Shown here one piece after another: positions 9,811 to 21,574 of a stretch of 64,000 bases of DNA. Origin of the DNA: Nomia melanderi (Eukaryota; Arthropoda; Insecta; Hymenoptera; Halictidae); assembly GCF_051020985.1 (NCBI RefSeq), contig NW_027475140.1, positions 2,480,001 through 2,544,000 on the forward strand, given 5' to 3'. Under the pieces are notes generated by a model, which was given only the letters and a program-made list of their open reading frames with translations, was not told the origin of the DNA and searched no databases. Within the stretch, counting starts at the first letter, position 1. Each line of letters opens with the position of its first letter. The translations under genes and the position numbers were made by a program.

Positions 9811-11560
9811 GCACTTTGATTTATTGCGCTATCTCTAATAGCACCCGAGATATCACCAGATGTATATTGGATTTTACCCTGACCTTGACAGTCCGGCCCC
9901 ATGTGTCGGTGATTTTCTAGGTCCCTGGTGGTCCGAGGTCGTTCCCGCTGCACACATGAATGCGCTAGGGCCTCCTGCAGATACTTCACTTTGATTTATA
10001 GCGCTATCTGTAATAGCACCCGAGATATCACCAGATATATTTTGGATTTTGCCCTGACCCTGAGTGTCCGGCCCCATGAGACGGTGGTTGTCTCGGCCCC
10101 TAGTGGCCCGAGGTAGATCCCGCTGCACAGATTCATGCGACAGGGCCTCCTGCAGACAATGCACTTTGATTTATTGCGCTATCTATAATAGCACCCGAGA
10201 TATAACCAGATATATTCTGGATTTTAACATGACCTTGGGTGTCTGGCCTCATGTGTCGGTGGTTTTCTCGGCCCCTGGTGGTCCCACGTCGTTCCCGCGG
10301 CACAGCTTCATGCGCCAGGGCCTCCTGCAGACAATGCACTTTGATTTATTGCGCTATCTCTAATAGCACCCGAGATATCACCAGATATATATTGGATTTT
10401 CCCCTGACCAAGAGTGTCCAGCCCCATGAGACTGTGGTTTTCTCGGCCTCTGGTTGTCCGGGATCGTTCCCGCTGCACAGATTCATGCGCGAGGGCCGCT
10501 TGCAGACAATTCACTTTGGTTTATTGCGGTATCTCTAATAGCACCCGAGATATCACCAGATATATATTGGATTTTTCCCTGACCCTGAGTGTTCGGCCCC
10601 ATGTGTCGGTGGTTTTCTCGGCCCCTGGTGGGCCGAGGTCGCTCCCGCTGCACAGATTCATGCGCCGGGGCCTCCTACAGACAATGCACTTTGATTTATT
10701 GCGCTATCTGTAATAGCACCCGAGATATCACCAGATATATATTAGATTTTCCCCTGACCATGAGTGTCCGGCGCCATGAGACGGTGTTCTTCTCGGCCCC
10801 TGGTGGTCAGCGGTGGTTCCCGCTGCACAGATTCATGCGCCAGGGCCTCCTGCAGATAATTCGCTTTGGTTTATTGCGCTATCTCTAATAGCACCCGAGA
10901 TATCACCGGATATATATTGGATTTTTCCCTGACCTTGACAGTCCGGCCCCATGTGTCGGTGATTTTCTGGGTCCCTCGTGGTCCGAGGTAGATCCCGCTG
11001 CACAGATTCATGCGACAGGTCTTCCTGCAGACAATGCACTTTGATTTATTGCGCTATCTATAATAGCACCCGAGATATCACCAGATATATATTGGATTTT
11101 TCCCTGCCCCTTAGTATCCGGCCCCATGAGACGGTGGTCTTCTCGGCCCCTGGTGGTCCGAGGTCGTTGCCGCTGCACAGATTCATGCGCCAAGGCCTCC
11201 TGCAGATAATTCACTTTGGTTTATTGCTCTATCTCTAATAGCACCCGAGATATCACCAGATATATATTGGATTTTTCCCTGCCCCTTAGTATCCGGCCCC
11301 ATGTGTCGGTGGTTTTCTCGGCCCCTGGTGGTCCCAGGTCGTTTCCGCTGCACAGCTTCATGCAGAAGGGCTTCCTGCAGACAATACACTTTGATTTATT
11401 GCGCTATCTCTAATAGCACCCGAGATATCACCAGATATATATTGGATTTTTCCCTGACCCTGAGTGTCCGGCCCCATGTGTCGGTGGTTTTCTCGGCCCC
11501 TGGTGGGCCGATGTCGCTCCCGCTGCACAGGTTCATGCGCCAGGGCCCGCTGCAGATAAT

Positions 11561-11736
11561 TCACTTTGGTTTACTGCGCTATCTGTAAGAGCACCCGAGA
11601 TATCACCAGATATATATTGAATTTTTCAACCGAAACTGAGTGTCCGGCGCCATGAGACGGTGGTTTTCTCGGACCCTGGTGATCCGAGGTTGTTCCCGCT
11701 GCACAGATTCATGCACCAGGGCCTCCTGCAGATAAT
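11561..11736. repeat. 176 bp length-variant monomer (+1, CAACCG type)
   Basis: TTTTTCAACCGAAACTGAG replaces TTTTTCCCTGACCCTGAG and adds one base; landmarks 11,566 to 11,742 are 176 apart. The rest of the unit has GGCGCCATGAG and TGGTGATCCGAGGTTG. Confidence 0.85.
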
Positions 11737-12086
11737 TCACTTTGGTTTATTGCGCTATCTCTAATAGCACCCGAGATATCACCAGATATATATTGGATTT
11801 TTCCCCGACCCTGAGTGTCCGGCCCCATGAGACGGTGGTTTTCTCGGCCCCTGGTGGTCCGAGGTCGTTCCTGCTGCACAGATTCATGCGCCAGGGCCTC
11901 CTACAGATAATTCACTTTGGTTTGTTGCGCTATCTCTATTAGCACCCGAGATATCACCAGATATATATTGGATTTTTCCCCGACCCTCAGCGTCCGGCCC
12001 CATGAGACGGTGGTTTTCTCGGCCCCTGGTGGTCGTAGGTCGTTTCCGCTGCACAGCTTCATGCGCCAGGGCCTCTTGCAGACAAT

Positions 12087-12436
12087 TCACTTTGGTTTAT
12101 TGCGCGATCTCTAATAGCAGCCGAGATATCACCAGATATATATTGGATTTTACCCTGACCCTTAGTATCCGGCCCCATGAGTCGGTGGTTTTCTCGGTCC
12201 CTGGTGGACCGAGGTCGTTCCCGCTGCACAGATTCATGCCCAAGGGTCTAATACGGACAATGCACTTTGATTTATTGCGCTATCTCTAATAGCACCCGAG
12301 ATATCACCAGATATATATTGGATTTTACCCTGACCTTGTCAGTCCGGCCCCATGTGTCGGTGATTTTCTGGGTCCCTGGTGGTCCGAGGTCGCTCCTGCT
12401 GCACAGATTCATGCGCCAGGGCCTCCTACAGACAAT
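12087..12436. repeat. Type C-D monomer pair
   Basis: The C unit ends in CCCAAGGGTCTAATACGG and the D unit has CTTGTCAGTCC. It is followed directly by a type B unit, giving the C-D-B order seen again at 31,175-31,699 and in the higher-order copies. Confidence 0.8.
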
Positions 12437-12611
12437 GCACTTTGGTTTATTATGCTATCTGTAATAGCACCCGAGATATCACCAGATATATGCTGGATTA
12501 TCACATGACCTTGGGTGACGGATTCCGAATATCTGTAATTTTCTCGGGCCCTGGTGGTCCGAGGTCGTTCCTGCTGCACAGATTCATTCGCCAGTGCCTC
12601 CTGCAGGCAAT
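12437..12611. repeat. Type B monomer, TTATCACATG subtype
   Basis: Core starts at 12,517. The subtype has GCTGGATTATCACATG, a CTGCTGCACAG right side instead of CTGCGGCACAG, and CAGGCAATG at the end. Twelve of the 43 B copies are of this subtype. Confidence 0.85.
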
Positions 12612-12961
12612 GCACTTTGATTTATTGCGCTATCTCTAATAGCACCCGAGATATCACCAGATGTATATTGGATTTTACCCTGACCTTGACAGTCCGGCCC
12701 CATGTGTCGGTGATTTTCTAGGTCCCTGGTGGTCCGAGGTCGTTCCCGCTGCACAGATGCATGCGCCAGGGCCTCTTGCAGACAATTCACTTTGGTTTAT
12801 TGCGGTATCTGTAATAGCACCTGAGATATCACCAGATATGTATTGAATTTTCCCCTGACCATGAGTGTCCGGCCCCATGTGTCGGTGGTTTTCTCGGCCC
12901 CTGGTGGGCCGAGGTCGCTCCCGCTGCACAGATTCATGCGCCAGGGACCGCTGCAGATAAT

Positions 12962-13137
12962 TCACTTTGGTTTAGTGCGCTATCTGTAAGAGCACCCAAG
13001 ATATCACCAGATATATATTGAATTTTTCAACCGACCGTGAGTGTCCGGCGCCATGAGACGGTGGTTTTCTCGGACTCTGGTGATCCGAGGTTGTTCCCGC
13101 TGCACAGATTCATGCACCAGGGCCTCCTGCATATAAT
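12962..13137. repeat. 176 bp length-variant monomer (+1, CAACCG type)
   Basis: TTTTTCAACCGACCGTGAG; landmarks 12,967 to 13,143 are 176 apart. It is followed by CGGACTCTGGTGATCC and CTGCATATAATTC, shared with the normal-length monomer ending near 14,712. Confidence 0.85.
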
Positions 13138-14362
13138 TCACTTTGGTTTATTGCGCTATCTCTAATAGCACCCGAGATATCACCAGATATATATTGGATT
13201 TTTCCCCGACCCTGAGTGTCCGGCCCCATGAGACGGTGGTTTTCTCGGCCCCTGGTGGTCCGAGATCGTTCCTGCTGCACAGATTCATGCGCCGGGGCCT
13301 CCTACAGACAATGCACTTTGATTTATTGCGCTATCTGTTATGGCACCCGAGATATCACCACATATATATTGGATTTTTCCCTGACCCTGACTGTCCGGCC
13401 CCATGAGACGGTGGTTTTCTCGGCCCCTGGTGGTCCGAGGTCGTCCCCGCTGCACAGATGCATGCGCCAGGGCCTCCTTCAGATAATTCACTTTGGTTTA
13501 TGGCGCTATCTCTAATAGCACCCGAGATATCACCAGATATATATTGGATTTTTCCCTGTCCCTGAGTGTCCGGCCCCATGAGACTGTGGTTTTCTCGGCC
13601 CCTGGTGGTCCGAGGTCGTTCCCGCCGGCCAGATTCATGCGCCAGGGTCTCCTACAGACCATGCACTTTGATTTATTGCGCAATCTGTAATAGCACCCGA
13701 GATATCACCAGATATATATTGGATTTTTCCGTGACCCTTAGTGTCCGGCCCCATGAGACGGTGGTTTTCTCGGCCCGTGGTAGTACGAGGTCGTTCCCGC
13801 AGCACAGATTCATTCGCCAGGGCCTCCTGCAGATAATTCACATTGGTTTATTGCGCTATCTGTAATGGCACCCGAGATATCACCACATATATATTGGATT
13901 TCTCCCTGACCCTGACTGTCCGGCCCCATGAGACGGTGGTTTTCTCGGCCCATGGTGGTCCGAGGTCCTTCCCGCTGCACAGATTCATGCGCCAGGGCCT
14001 CCTGCAGATAATTCACTTTGGTTTATTGCGCTATCACTAATTGCACCCGAGATATCACCAGATATATATTGGATTTTCCCCTGACCCTGAGTGTCCGGCC
14101 CCATGAGACTGTGGTTTTCTCGGTCCCTGGTGGTCCCAGGTCGTTCCCGCTACCCAGATTCGTGCGTCAGGGCCTCCTACAGACAATACAATTTGATTTA
14201 TTGCGCTATCTGTAATTGCTCCCGAGATATCACCAGATATATATTGGATTTTTTCCTGACCTTGACAGTCCGGTCCCATGTGTCGGTGATTTTCTGGGTC
14301 CCTGGTGGTCCGAGGTCGATCCTGCTGCCCAGATTCATGCGCCATGGCCTCCTACAGACAAT

Positions 14363-14537
14363 GAACTTTGGTTTATTGCGCTATCTGTAATAGCACCCGA
14401 GATATCACCAGATATATGCTGGATTATCATATGACCTTGGGTGACGGATTCCGAATATCTGTAATTTTCTCGGCCCCTGGTGGTCCGAGGTCGATCCTGC
14501 TGCACAGATTCATTCGCCAGTGCCTCCTACAGGCAAT
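14363..14537. repeat. Type B monomer, TTATCATATG subtype
   Basis: Core starts at 14,443. It differs from the other TTATCACATG copies by one base (TTATCATATG) and has GGTCGATCCTGC downstream. Confidence 0.85.
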
Positions 14538-15237
14538 GCACTTTGGTTTATTGCGCTATCTCTAATAGCACCCGAGATTTCACCAGATATATATTGGATT
14601 TTTCCCCGACCCTGAGTGTCCGGCGCCCTGAGACGGTGGTTTTCTCGGACTCTGGTGATCCGAGGTTGTTCCCGCTGCACAGATTCATGCACCAGGGCCT
14701 CCTGCATATAATTCACTTTGGTTTATTGCGCTATCTCTAATAGCACCCGAGATATCACCAGATATATATTGGATTTTTCCCCGACCCTGAGTGTCCGGCC
14801 CCATGAGACGGTGGTTTTCTCGGCCCCTGGTGGTCCGAGGACGTTCCTGCTGCACAGATTCATGCGCCAGGGCCTCCCACAGATAATTCACTTGGGTTTA
14901 TTGCGCAATCTCTATTAGCACCCGAGATATCACCAGATATATATTGGATTTTTCCCCGACCCTCAGCGTCCGGCCCCATGAGACGGTGGTTTTCTCGGCC
15001 CCTGGTGGTCCGAGGTCGTTCCCGCTGCACAGATGCATGCGCCAGGGCCTCTTGCTGACAATTCACTTTGGTTTATTGCGCTATCTCTAATAGCACCCGA
15101 GATATCACCAGATATATATTGGATTTTTCCCTGACCCTGAGTGTCCGGCCCCATGTGTCGGTGGTTTTCTCGGCCCCTGGTGGGCCGAGGTCGTTCCCGC
15201 TGCACAGATTCATGCGCCAGGGCCCGCTGCAGATAAT

Positions 15238-15413
15238 TCAGTTTGGTTTAGTGCGGTATCTGTAAGAGCACCCGAGATATCACCAGATATAAATTGAATT
15301 TTTCAACCGACCCTGAGTGTCCGGCCCCATGTGTCAGTGGTTTTCTCGGCCCCTGGTGGTCCGAGGTCGATCCCGCTGCACAGATTCATGCGCCGGGGCC
15401 TCCTACAGACAAT
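15238..15413. repeat. 176 bp length-variant monomer (+1, CAACCG type)
   Basis: TTTTTCAACCGACCCTGAG with ATGTGTCAGTGG; landmarks 15,243 to 15,419 are 176 apart. It lies in a block of about two monomers repeated at about 15,944-16,270, offset 876. Confidence 0.85.
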
Positions 15414-16113
15414 GCACTTTGATTTATTGCGCTATCTCTAATAGCACCCGAGATATCACCAGATATATATTGGATTTTTCCCTGCCCCTTAGTATCCGGC
15501 CCCATGAGTCGGTGGTTTTCTCGGCCTCTGGTGGCCCCAGGTCGTTTCCGCTGCACAGATTCATGCGCAAGGGTCTAATACGGACAATGCACTTTGATTT
15601 ATTGCGCTATCTCTAATAGCACCCGAGATATCACCAGATATATATTGGATTTTTCCCTGACCCTGAGTGTCCGGCCCCATGTGTCGGTGATTTTCTGGGT
15701 CCCTGGTGGTCCGAGGTCGTTCCCGCTGCACAGATGCATGCGCCAGGGCCTCTTGCAGACAATTCACGTTGGTTTATTGCGGTATCTCTAATAGCACCCG
15801 AGATATCACCAGATATATATTGGATTTTTCCCTGACCCTGAGTGTCCGGCCCCATGTGTCGGTGGTTTTCTCGGCCCCTGGAGGGCCGAGGTAGTTCCCT
15901 CTGCACAGATTCATGCGCCAGGGCCCGCTGCAGATAATTCACTTTGGTTTATTGCGCTATCTCTAATAGCACCCGAGATATCACCAGATATATATTGGAT
16001 TTTTCCCTGACCCTGAGTGTCCGGCCCCATGTGTCGGTGGTTTTCTCGGCCCCTGGTGGGCCGAGGTCGTTCCCTCTGCACAGATTCATGCGCCAGGGCC
16101 CGCTGCAGATAAT

Positions 16114-16289
16114 TCAGTTTGGTTTAGTGCGGTATCTGTAAGAGCACCCGAGATATCACCAGATATATATTGAATTTTTCAACCGACCCTGAGTGTCCGG
16201 CCCCATGTGTCAGTGGTTTTCTCGTCCCCTGGTGGTCCGAGGTCGATCCCGCTGCACAGATTCATGCGCCGGGGCCTCCTACAGACAAT
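16114..16289. repeat. 176 bp length-variant monomer (+1, CAACCG type)
   Basis: Copy of the 15,238-15,413 unit one 876 bp block later; landmarks 16,119 to 16,295 are 176 apart. Confidence 0.85.
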
Positions 16290-18129
16290 GCACTTTGATT
16301 TATTGTGCTATCTGTAATAGCACCCGAGATATCACCAGATATATATTAGATTTTCCCCTGACCATGAGTGTCCGGCGCCATGAGACGGTGGTTTTCTCGG
16401 CCCCTGGTTGTCCGAGATCGTTCCCGCTGCACAGATCCACGCGCCAGGGCCTCCTGCAGATAATTCACTTTGGTTTATTGCGCTATCTCTAATAGCACCC
16501 GAGATATCACCAGATATATATTGGCCTTTTCCCTGACCCTGACAGTCCGGCCCCATGTGTCGATGGTTTTCTCGTTCCTTCGTCGTCCGAGAACGATCCC
16601 GCTGAACAGATTCATGCGCCAGGGTTTCCTGCAGACAATACACTTTGGTTTATTGCGCTATCTGTAATAGCACCCGAGATATCACCAGATATATATTGGA
16701 TTTTTCCCTGACCCTGAGTGTCCGGCCCCATGAGACGGTGGTTTTCTCGGCCCCTGGTGGTCCGAGGTCGTTCCCGCTGCACAGATGCATGCGCCAGGGC
16801 CTCCTTCAGATAAATCACTTTGGTTTATTGCGCTATCTCTAATAGCACCCGAGATATCACCAGATATATATTGGATTTTCCCCTGACCCTGAGAGTCCGG
16901 CCCCATGAGACGGTGGTTTTCTCGGCCCCTGGTGGACCGAGGTCGTTCCCGCTGCACAGATGCATGCGCCAGGGCCTCCTTCAGATAATTCACTTTTGTT
17001 TATTGCGCTATCTCTAATAGCACCCGAGATACTACCAGATATATATTGGATTTTTCCCTGACCCTGAGTGTCCGGCCCCATGTGTCGGTGGTTTTCTCGG
17101 CCCCTGGTGGTCCGAGGTCGATCCCGCTGCACAGATTCATGCGCCGGGGCCTCCTACAGACAATGCACTTTGATTTATTGTGCTATCTGTAATGGCACCC
17201 GAGATATCACCACATATATATTGGATTTTTCCGTGACCCTTAGTGTCCGGCCCCATGAGACGGTGCTTTTCTCGGCCCCTGGTGGTGCGAGGACGTTTCC
17301 GCTGCACAGATTCATGCACCTGGGCCTCCTGCAGATAATTCACATTGGTTTATTGAGCTATCTGTAATAGCACCCGAGATATCACCATATATATATTGGA
17401 TTTTCCCCTGACCCTGAGTGTCCGGCCCCGTGAGACGGTGGTTTTCTCGGCCCCTGGTGGTCCGAGGTCGTTCCCGCTGGCCAGATTCATGCGCCAGGGC
17501 CTCCTGCAGATAATTCACATTGGTTTATTGCGCTATCTCTAATAGCACCCAAGATATCACCAGATATATATTGGATTTTCCCCTGACCCTGAGTGTCCGG
17601 CCCCATGGGGCGGTGGTTTTCTCGGCCCCTGGTGGTCCGAGGTCGTTCCCGCTGCACAGATTCATGCGCCAGGGCCTCCTACAGACAATGCACTTTGATT
17701 TGTTGCGCTATCTCTAATAGCACCCGAGATATCACCAGATTTATATTGGATTTTCCCCTGACCCTGACTGTCCGGCCCCATGAGACGGTGGTTTTCTCGG
17801 CCCCTGGTGGTCCGAGGTCGATCCCGCTGCACAGATTCATGCGCCAGGGCCTCCTACAGACAATGCACTTTGATTTGTTGCGCTATCTGTAATAGCACCC
17901 GAGATATCACCAGATATATATTGGATTTTCCCCTGACCCTGAGTGTCCGGCCCCGTGAGACGGTGGTTTTCTCGGCCCCTGGTGGTCCGAGGTCGTTCCC
18001 GCTGCTCAGATTCATGCGCCAGAGCCTCCTGCAGATAATTCACTCTGGTTTATTGCGCTATCTCTAATAGCACCCGAGATATCACCAGATATATATTGAA
18101 TTTTCCCCAGACCCTGAGTGTCCGGCCCC

Positions 18130-19540
18130 ATGAGACTGTGGTTTTCTCGGCCCCTGGTGGTCCGAGGTCGTTCCCGCTGCACAAATTCATGCGCCAGGGC
18201 CTCCTACAGAAAATGCACGTTGATTTATAGGGCTATCTGTAATAGCACCCGAGATATCACCAGATATATATTGGATTTTTCCCTGACCCTGAGTGTCCGG
18301 CCCCATGAGACTGTGGTTTTCTCGGCCCCTGGTGGTCCGAGGTCGTTCCCGCCGGCCAGATTCATGCGCCATGGAATCCCGCAGATAATTCACTTTGGTT
18401 TATTGCGCTATCTCTAATAGCACCCGAGATATCACCAGATATATATTTGATTTTCCCCTGACCCTGAGTGTCCGGCGCCATGAGACGGTGGTTTTCTCGG
18501 CCACTGGTGGTCCGAGGTCGTTCCTGCGGCACAGATTCATGCGCCATGGCCTCCAGCAGATAATTCACTTTGGTTTATTGCGCTATCTCTAATAGCATGC
18601 GAGATATCACCAGATATATATTGAATTTTCCCCTGACCCTGAGTGTCCGGCCCCATGAGACTGTGGTTTTCTCGGCCCCTGGTGGTCCGAGGTCGTTCCC
18701 GCTGCACAGATTCATGCGCCATGGAATCCCGCAGATAATTCACTTTGGTTTATTGCGCTATCTCTAATAGCCCCCGAGATATCACCAGATATATATTGGA
18801 TTTTCCCCTGACCCTGAGTGTCCGGCCCCATGAGACGGTGGTTTTCTCGGCCCCTGGTGGTCCGAGGTCGTTCGAGCTGCACAGATTCATGCGCCAGGGC
18901 GCCCTACAGACAATGCACTTTGATTTATTGTGCTATCTGTAATAGCACCCGAGATATCACCAGATATATATTGGATTTTTCCGTGACCCTTAGTGTCCGG
19001 CCCCATGAGACTGTGGTTTTCTCGGCCCCTGGTGGTCCGAGGTCGTTCCCGCTGGCCAGATTCATGCGCCAGAACCTCCTACAGACAATGCACTTTGATT
19101 TATTGCGCTATCTGTAATAGCTCCCGAGATATCACCAGATTTATATTGGATTTTCCCCTGACTCTGAGTGTCCGGCCCCATGTGTCGATGGTTTTCTCGG
19201 TCCCTCGTGGTGGTCCGAGGTCGTTCCCGGTGCACAGATTCATGCGCCATGGCCTCCAGCAGATAATTCACTTTGGTTTATTGCGCTATCTCTAATAGCA
19301 CCCGAGATATCACCAGATATATATTGGATTTTCCCCTGACCCTGAGTGTCCGGCCCCATGAGACTGTGGTTTTCTCGGCCCCTGGTGGTCCGATGTCGTT
19401 CCCGCTGGCCAGATTCATGCGCCAGGGCCTCCTACAGACAATGCACTTTTATTTATTGCGCTATCTTTAATAGCACCCGAGATATCACCAGATATATATT
19501 GGATTTTTCCGTGACCCTTAGTGTCCGGCCCCATGAGACT
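18130..19540. repeat. Block partly repeated at 24,783-25,843, with two monomers missing there
   Basis: 18,130-18,605 matches 24,783-25,258 at an offset of 6,653; 18,970-19,540 matches 25,273-25,843 at an offset of 6,303. The offsets differ by exactly 350, so the right-hand copy lacks precisely two monomers, or the left gained two. The first part has about one mismatch (TAGCACCCG against TAGCGCCCG). Confidence 0.85.
19090..19267. repeat. 178 bp length-variant monomer (+3), copy 1
   Basis: CCCTCGTGGTGGTCCGAGG contains an extra GTG triplet; landmarks 19,095 to 19,273 are 178 apart. Linked private variants are GATTTATATTGG, ATGTGTCGATGG and CCCGGTGCACAG. All are shared with the units at 25,393 and 29,247, so the insertion arose once. 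Confidence 0.88.
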
Positions 19541-19549
19541 GTGGTTTTC

Positions 19550-20850
19550 TCGGCCCCTGGTGGTCCGAGGTCGTTCGAGCTGCACAGATTCATGCGCCAG
19601 GGCCTCCTACACACAATGCACTTTGATTTATTGCGCTATCTGTAATAGCACCCGAGATATCACCAGATATATATTGGATTTTTCCCTGACCCTGAGTGTC
19701 CGGCCCCATGAGACTGTGGTTTTCTCGGCCCCTGGTGGTCCGAGGTCCTTCCCGCTGGCCAGATACATGCGCCAGGGCCTCCTACAGACAATGCACTTTG
19801 ATTTATTGTGCTATCTGTAATAGCACCCGAGATATCACCAGATATATATTGGATTTTCCCCTGACCCTGAGTGTCCGGCCCCATGAGACTGTGGTTTTCT
19901 CGGCACCTGGTGGTCCGAGGTCGTTCCCGCTGGCCAGATTCATGCGCCAGGGCATCCTACAGACAATGCACTTTGATTTACTGCACTATCTGTTATAGCA
20001 CCCGAGATATCACCAGATATATATTAGATTTTCCCCTGACCCTGAGTGTCCGGCCCCATGAGACTGTGGTTTTCTCGGCCCCTGGTGGTCCGAGGTCGTT
20101 CCCGCTGGCCAGATTCATGCGCCAGGGCCTACTACAGACAATGCACTTTGATTTATTGCGCTATCTTTAATAACACCCGAGATATCACCAGATATATATT
20201 GGATTTTTCCTTGACCCTTAGTGTCCGGCACCATATGTCGGTGGTTTTCTCGGCCCCTGGTGATCCGAGGTCGTTCCCGCTGCACAGATTCATTCGTAAG
20301 GGCCTACTGCAGACTATGCACTTTGATTTATTGCGCTATCTGTAATAGCACCCGAGATATCACCAGATATATGCTGGATTTTTACATGACCTTGCGTGAC
20401 GGATTCCGAATATCTGTAATTTACTCGGCCACTGGTGGTCCGAGGTCGTTCCTGCGGCACAGATTCATTCGCCAGTGCCTCCTACAGACAATGCACTTTG
20501 ATTTATTGCGCTATCTCTAATAGCACCCGAGATATCACCAGATATATGCTGGATTATCACATGACCTTGTGTGACGGATTCCGAATATCTGTAATTTTCT
20601 CGGCCCTTGGTGGTCCGAGGTCGTTCCTGCTGCACAGATTCATTCGCCAGTGCCTCCTACAGGCAATGCACTTTGATTTATTGCGCTATCTCTAATAGCA
20701 GCCGAGATATCACCAGATATATATTGGATTTTACCCTGACCCTTAGTATCCGGCCCCATGAGTCGGTGGTTTTCTCGGTCCCTGGTGGACCGAGGTCGTT
20801 CCCGCTGCACTGCTTCATGCGCAAGGGTCTAATACGAACAATGCACTTTG
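19550..20850. repeat. 7.4-monomer block, copy 1 of 3
   Basis: Repeated at 22,175-23,475 (offset 2,625 = 15 x 175) and 30,057-31,357. Markers are TTCGAGCTGCACAG, CACACAATGCAC, GGTCCTTCCCGC, CTGTTATAGCACC, TTTAATAACACCC, a pair of type B units, and a type C unit with CTGCACTGCTTCATG. About five mismatches to copy 2. Confidence 0.9.
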
Positions 20851-21017
20851 GTTTATTGCGCTATCTGTAATAGCACCCGAGATATCACCAGATATATGCT
20901 GGATCTTTACATGACCTTGGGTGACGGATTCCGAATATCTGTAATTTTCTCGGCCACTGGTGGTCCGAGGTTGTTCCTGCGGCACAGATTCATTCACCAG
21001 TGCCTCCTACAGACAAT
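20318..21017. repeat. Type B monomers in block copy 1 and beyond
   Basis: Cores start at 20,398 (CTTGCGTGACGG variant), 20,573 (TTATCACATG subtype with CTTGTGTGACGG) and 20,923 (GGATCTTTACATG variant with CATTCACCAGTGCC). A type C unit sits between the second and third. Confidence 0.88.
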
Positions 21018-21446
21018 GCACTTTGATTTATTGCGCTATCTGTAATAGCACCCGAGATATCACCAGATATATATTGGATTTTTCCCTGACCCTGAGTGTC
21101 CGGCCCCATGAGACGTTGGTTTACTCGGCCCCTGGTGGTCGGAGGTCGTTCCCGCTGCACGGGTGCATGCGCCAGGGCCTCCTGCAGATATTACACTTTG
21201 GTTTATTGCGCTATCTCTAATAGCACCCGAGATATCACCAGATATATATTGTATTTTCCCCTAACCCTGAGTGTCCGGCCCCATGAGACGGTGGTTTTCT
21301 TGGCCCCTGGTGGTCCGAGGTCGTTCGACCTGCACAGATTCATGCGCCAGGGCCTCCTACACACAATGCACTTTGATTTATTGCGCTATCTGTAATAGCA
21401 CCCGAGATATCACCAGATATATATTGGATTTTTCCCTGACCCTGAG
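20843..21446. repeat. 3.5-monomer block repeated at 26,271-26,874
   Basis: Offset 5,428 (31 x 175 plus the 3-base insertion in between). Shared variants are GGATCTTTACATG, CATTCACCAGTGCC, GAGACGTTGGTTTACTCGG, CTGCACGGGTGCATG and CAGATATTACAC. About two mismatches. Confidence 0.85.
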
Positions 21447-21574
21447 TGTCCGGCCCCATGAGACTGTGGTTTTCTCGGCCCCTGGTGGTCTGAGGTCGTT
21501 CCCGCTCTCCAGATTCATGCGCCAGGGCCTCCTACAGACAATGCACTTTGATTTATTGCGCTATCTTTAATAGC

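Larger units (their letters stand above)
8765..16640. repeat. Mixed segment rich in types C, D, E and intermediates
   Basis: About 45 monomers with the widest range of types in the window. Variants include TTTTTCAACCGA (four times), TCGGACTCTGGTGATCC, CATGCACCAGGG and CTGCATATAATTC. Duplicated pieces are shorter and more diverged than those right of 19,550. Type E monomers (ATGTGTCGG, GTGGGCCGAGG, GGGCCCGCTGCAG, GTTTAGTGCGGTATC) cluster here, as at 11,391-11,590, 15,063-15,270 and 15,939-16,150. No non-satellite sequence is present. Confidence 0.8.
16640..19550. repeat. Type A segment with GGCCAGATTC variants
   Basis: About 17 monomers, all type A. From about 17,480 on many units replace GCACAGATTCATG by GGCCAGATTCATG, a variant then common to the right end of the window. 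Other local markers are CCATGGAATCCCGCAG, GCGCCATGGCCTCCAGCAG and TTTTTCCGTGACCCTTAG. Confidence 0.8.
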
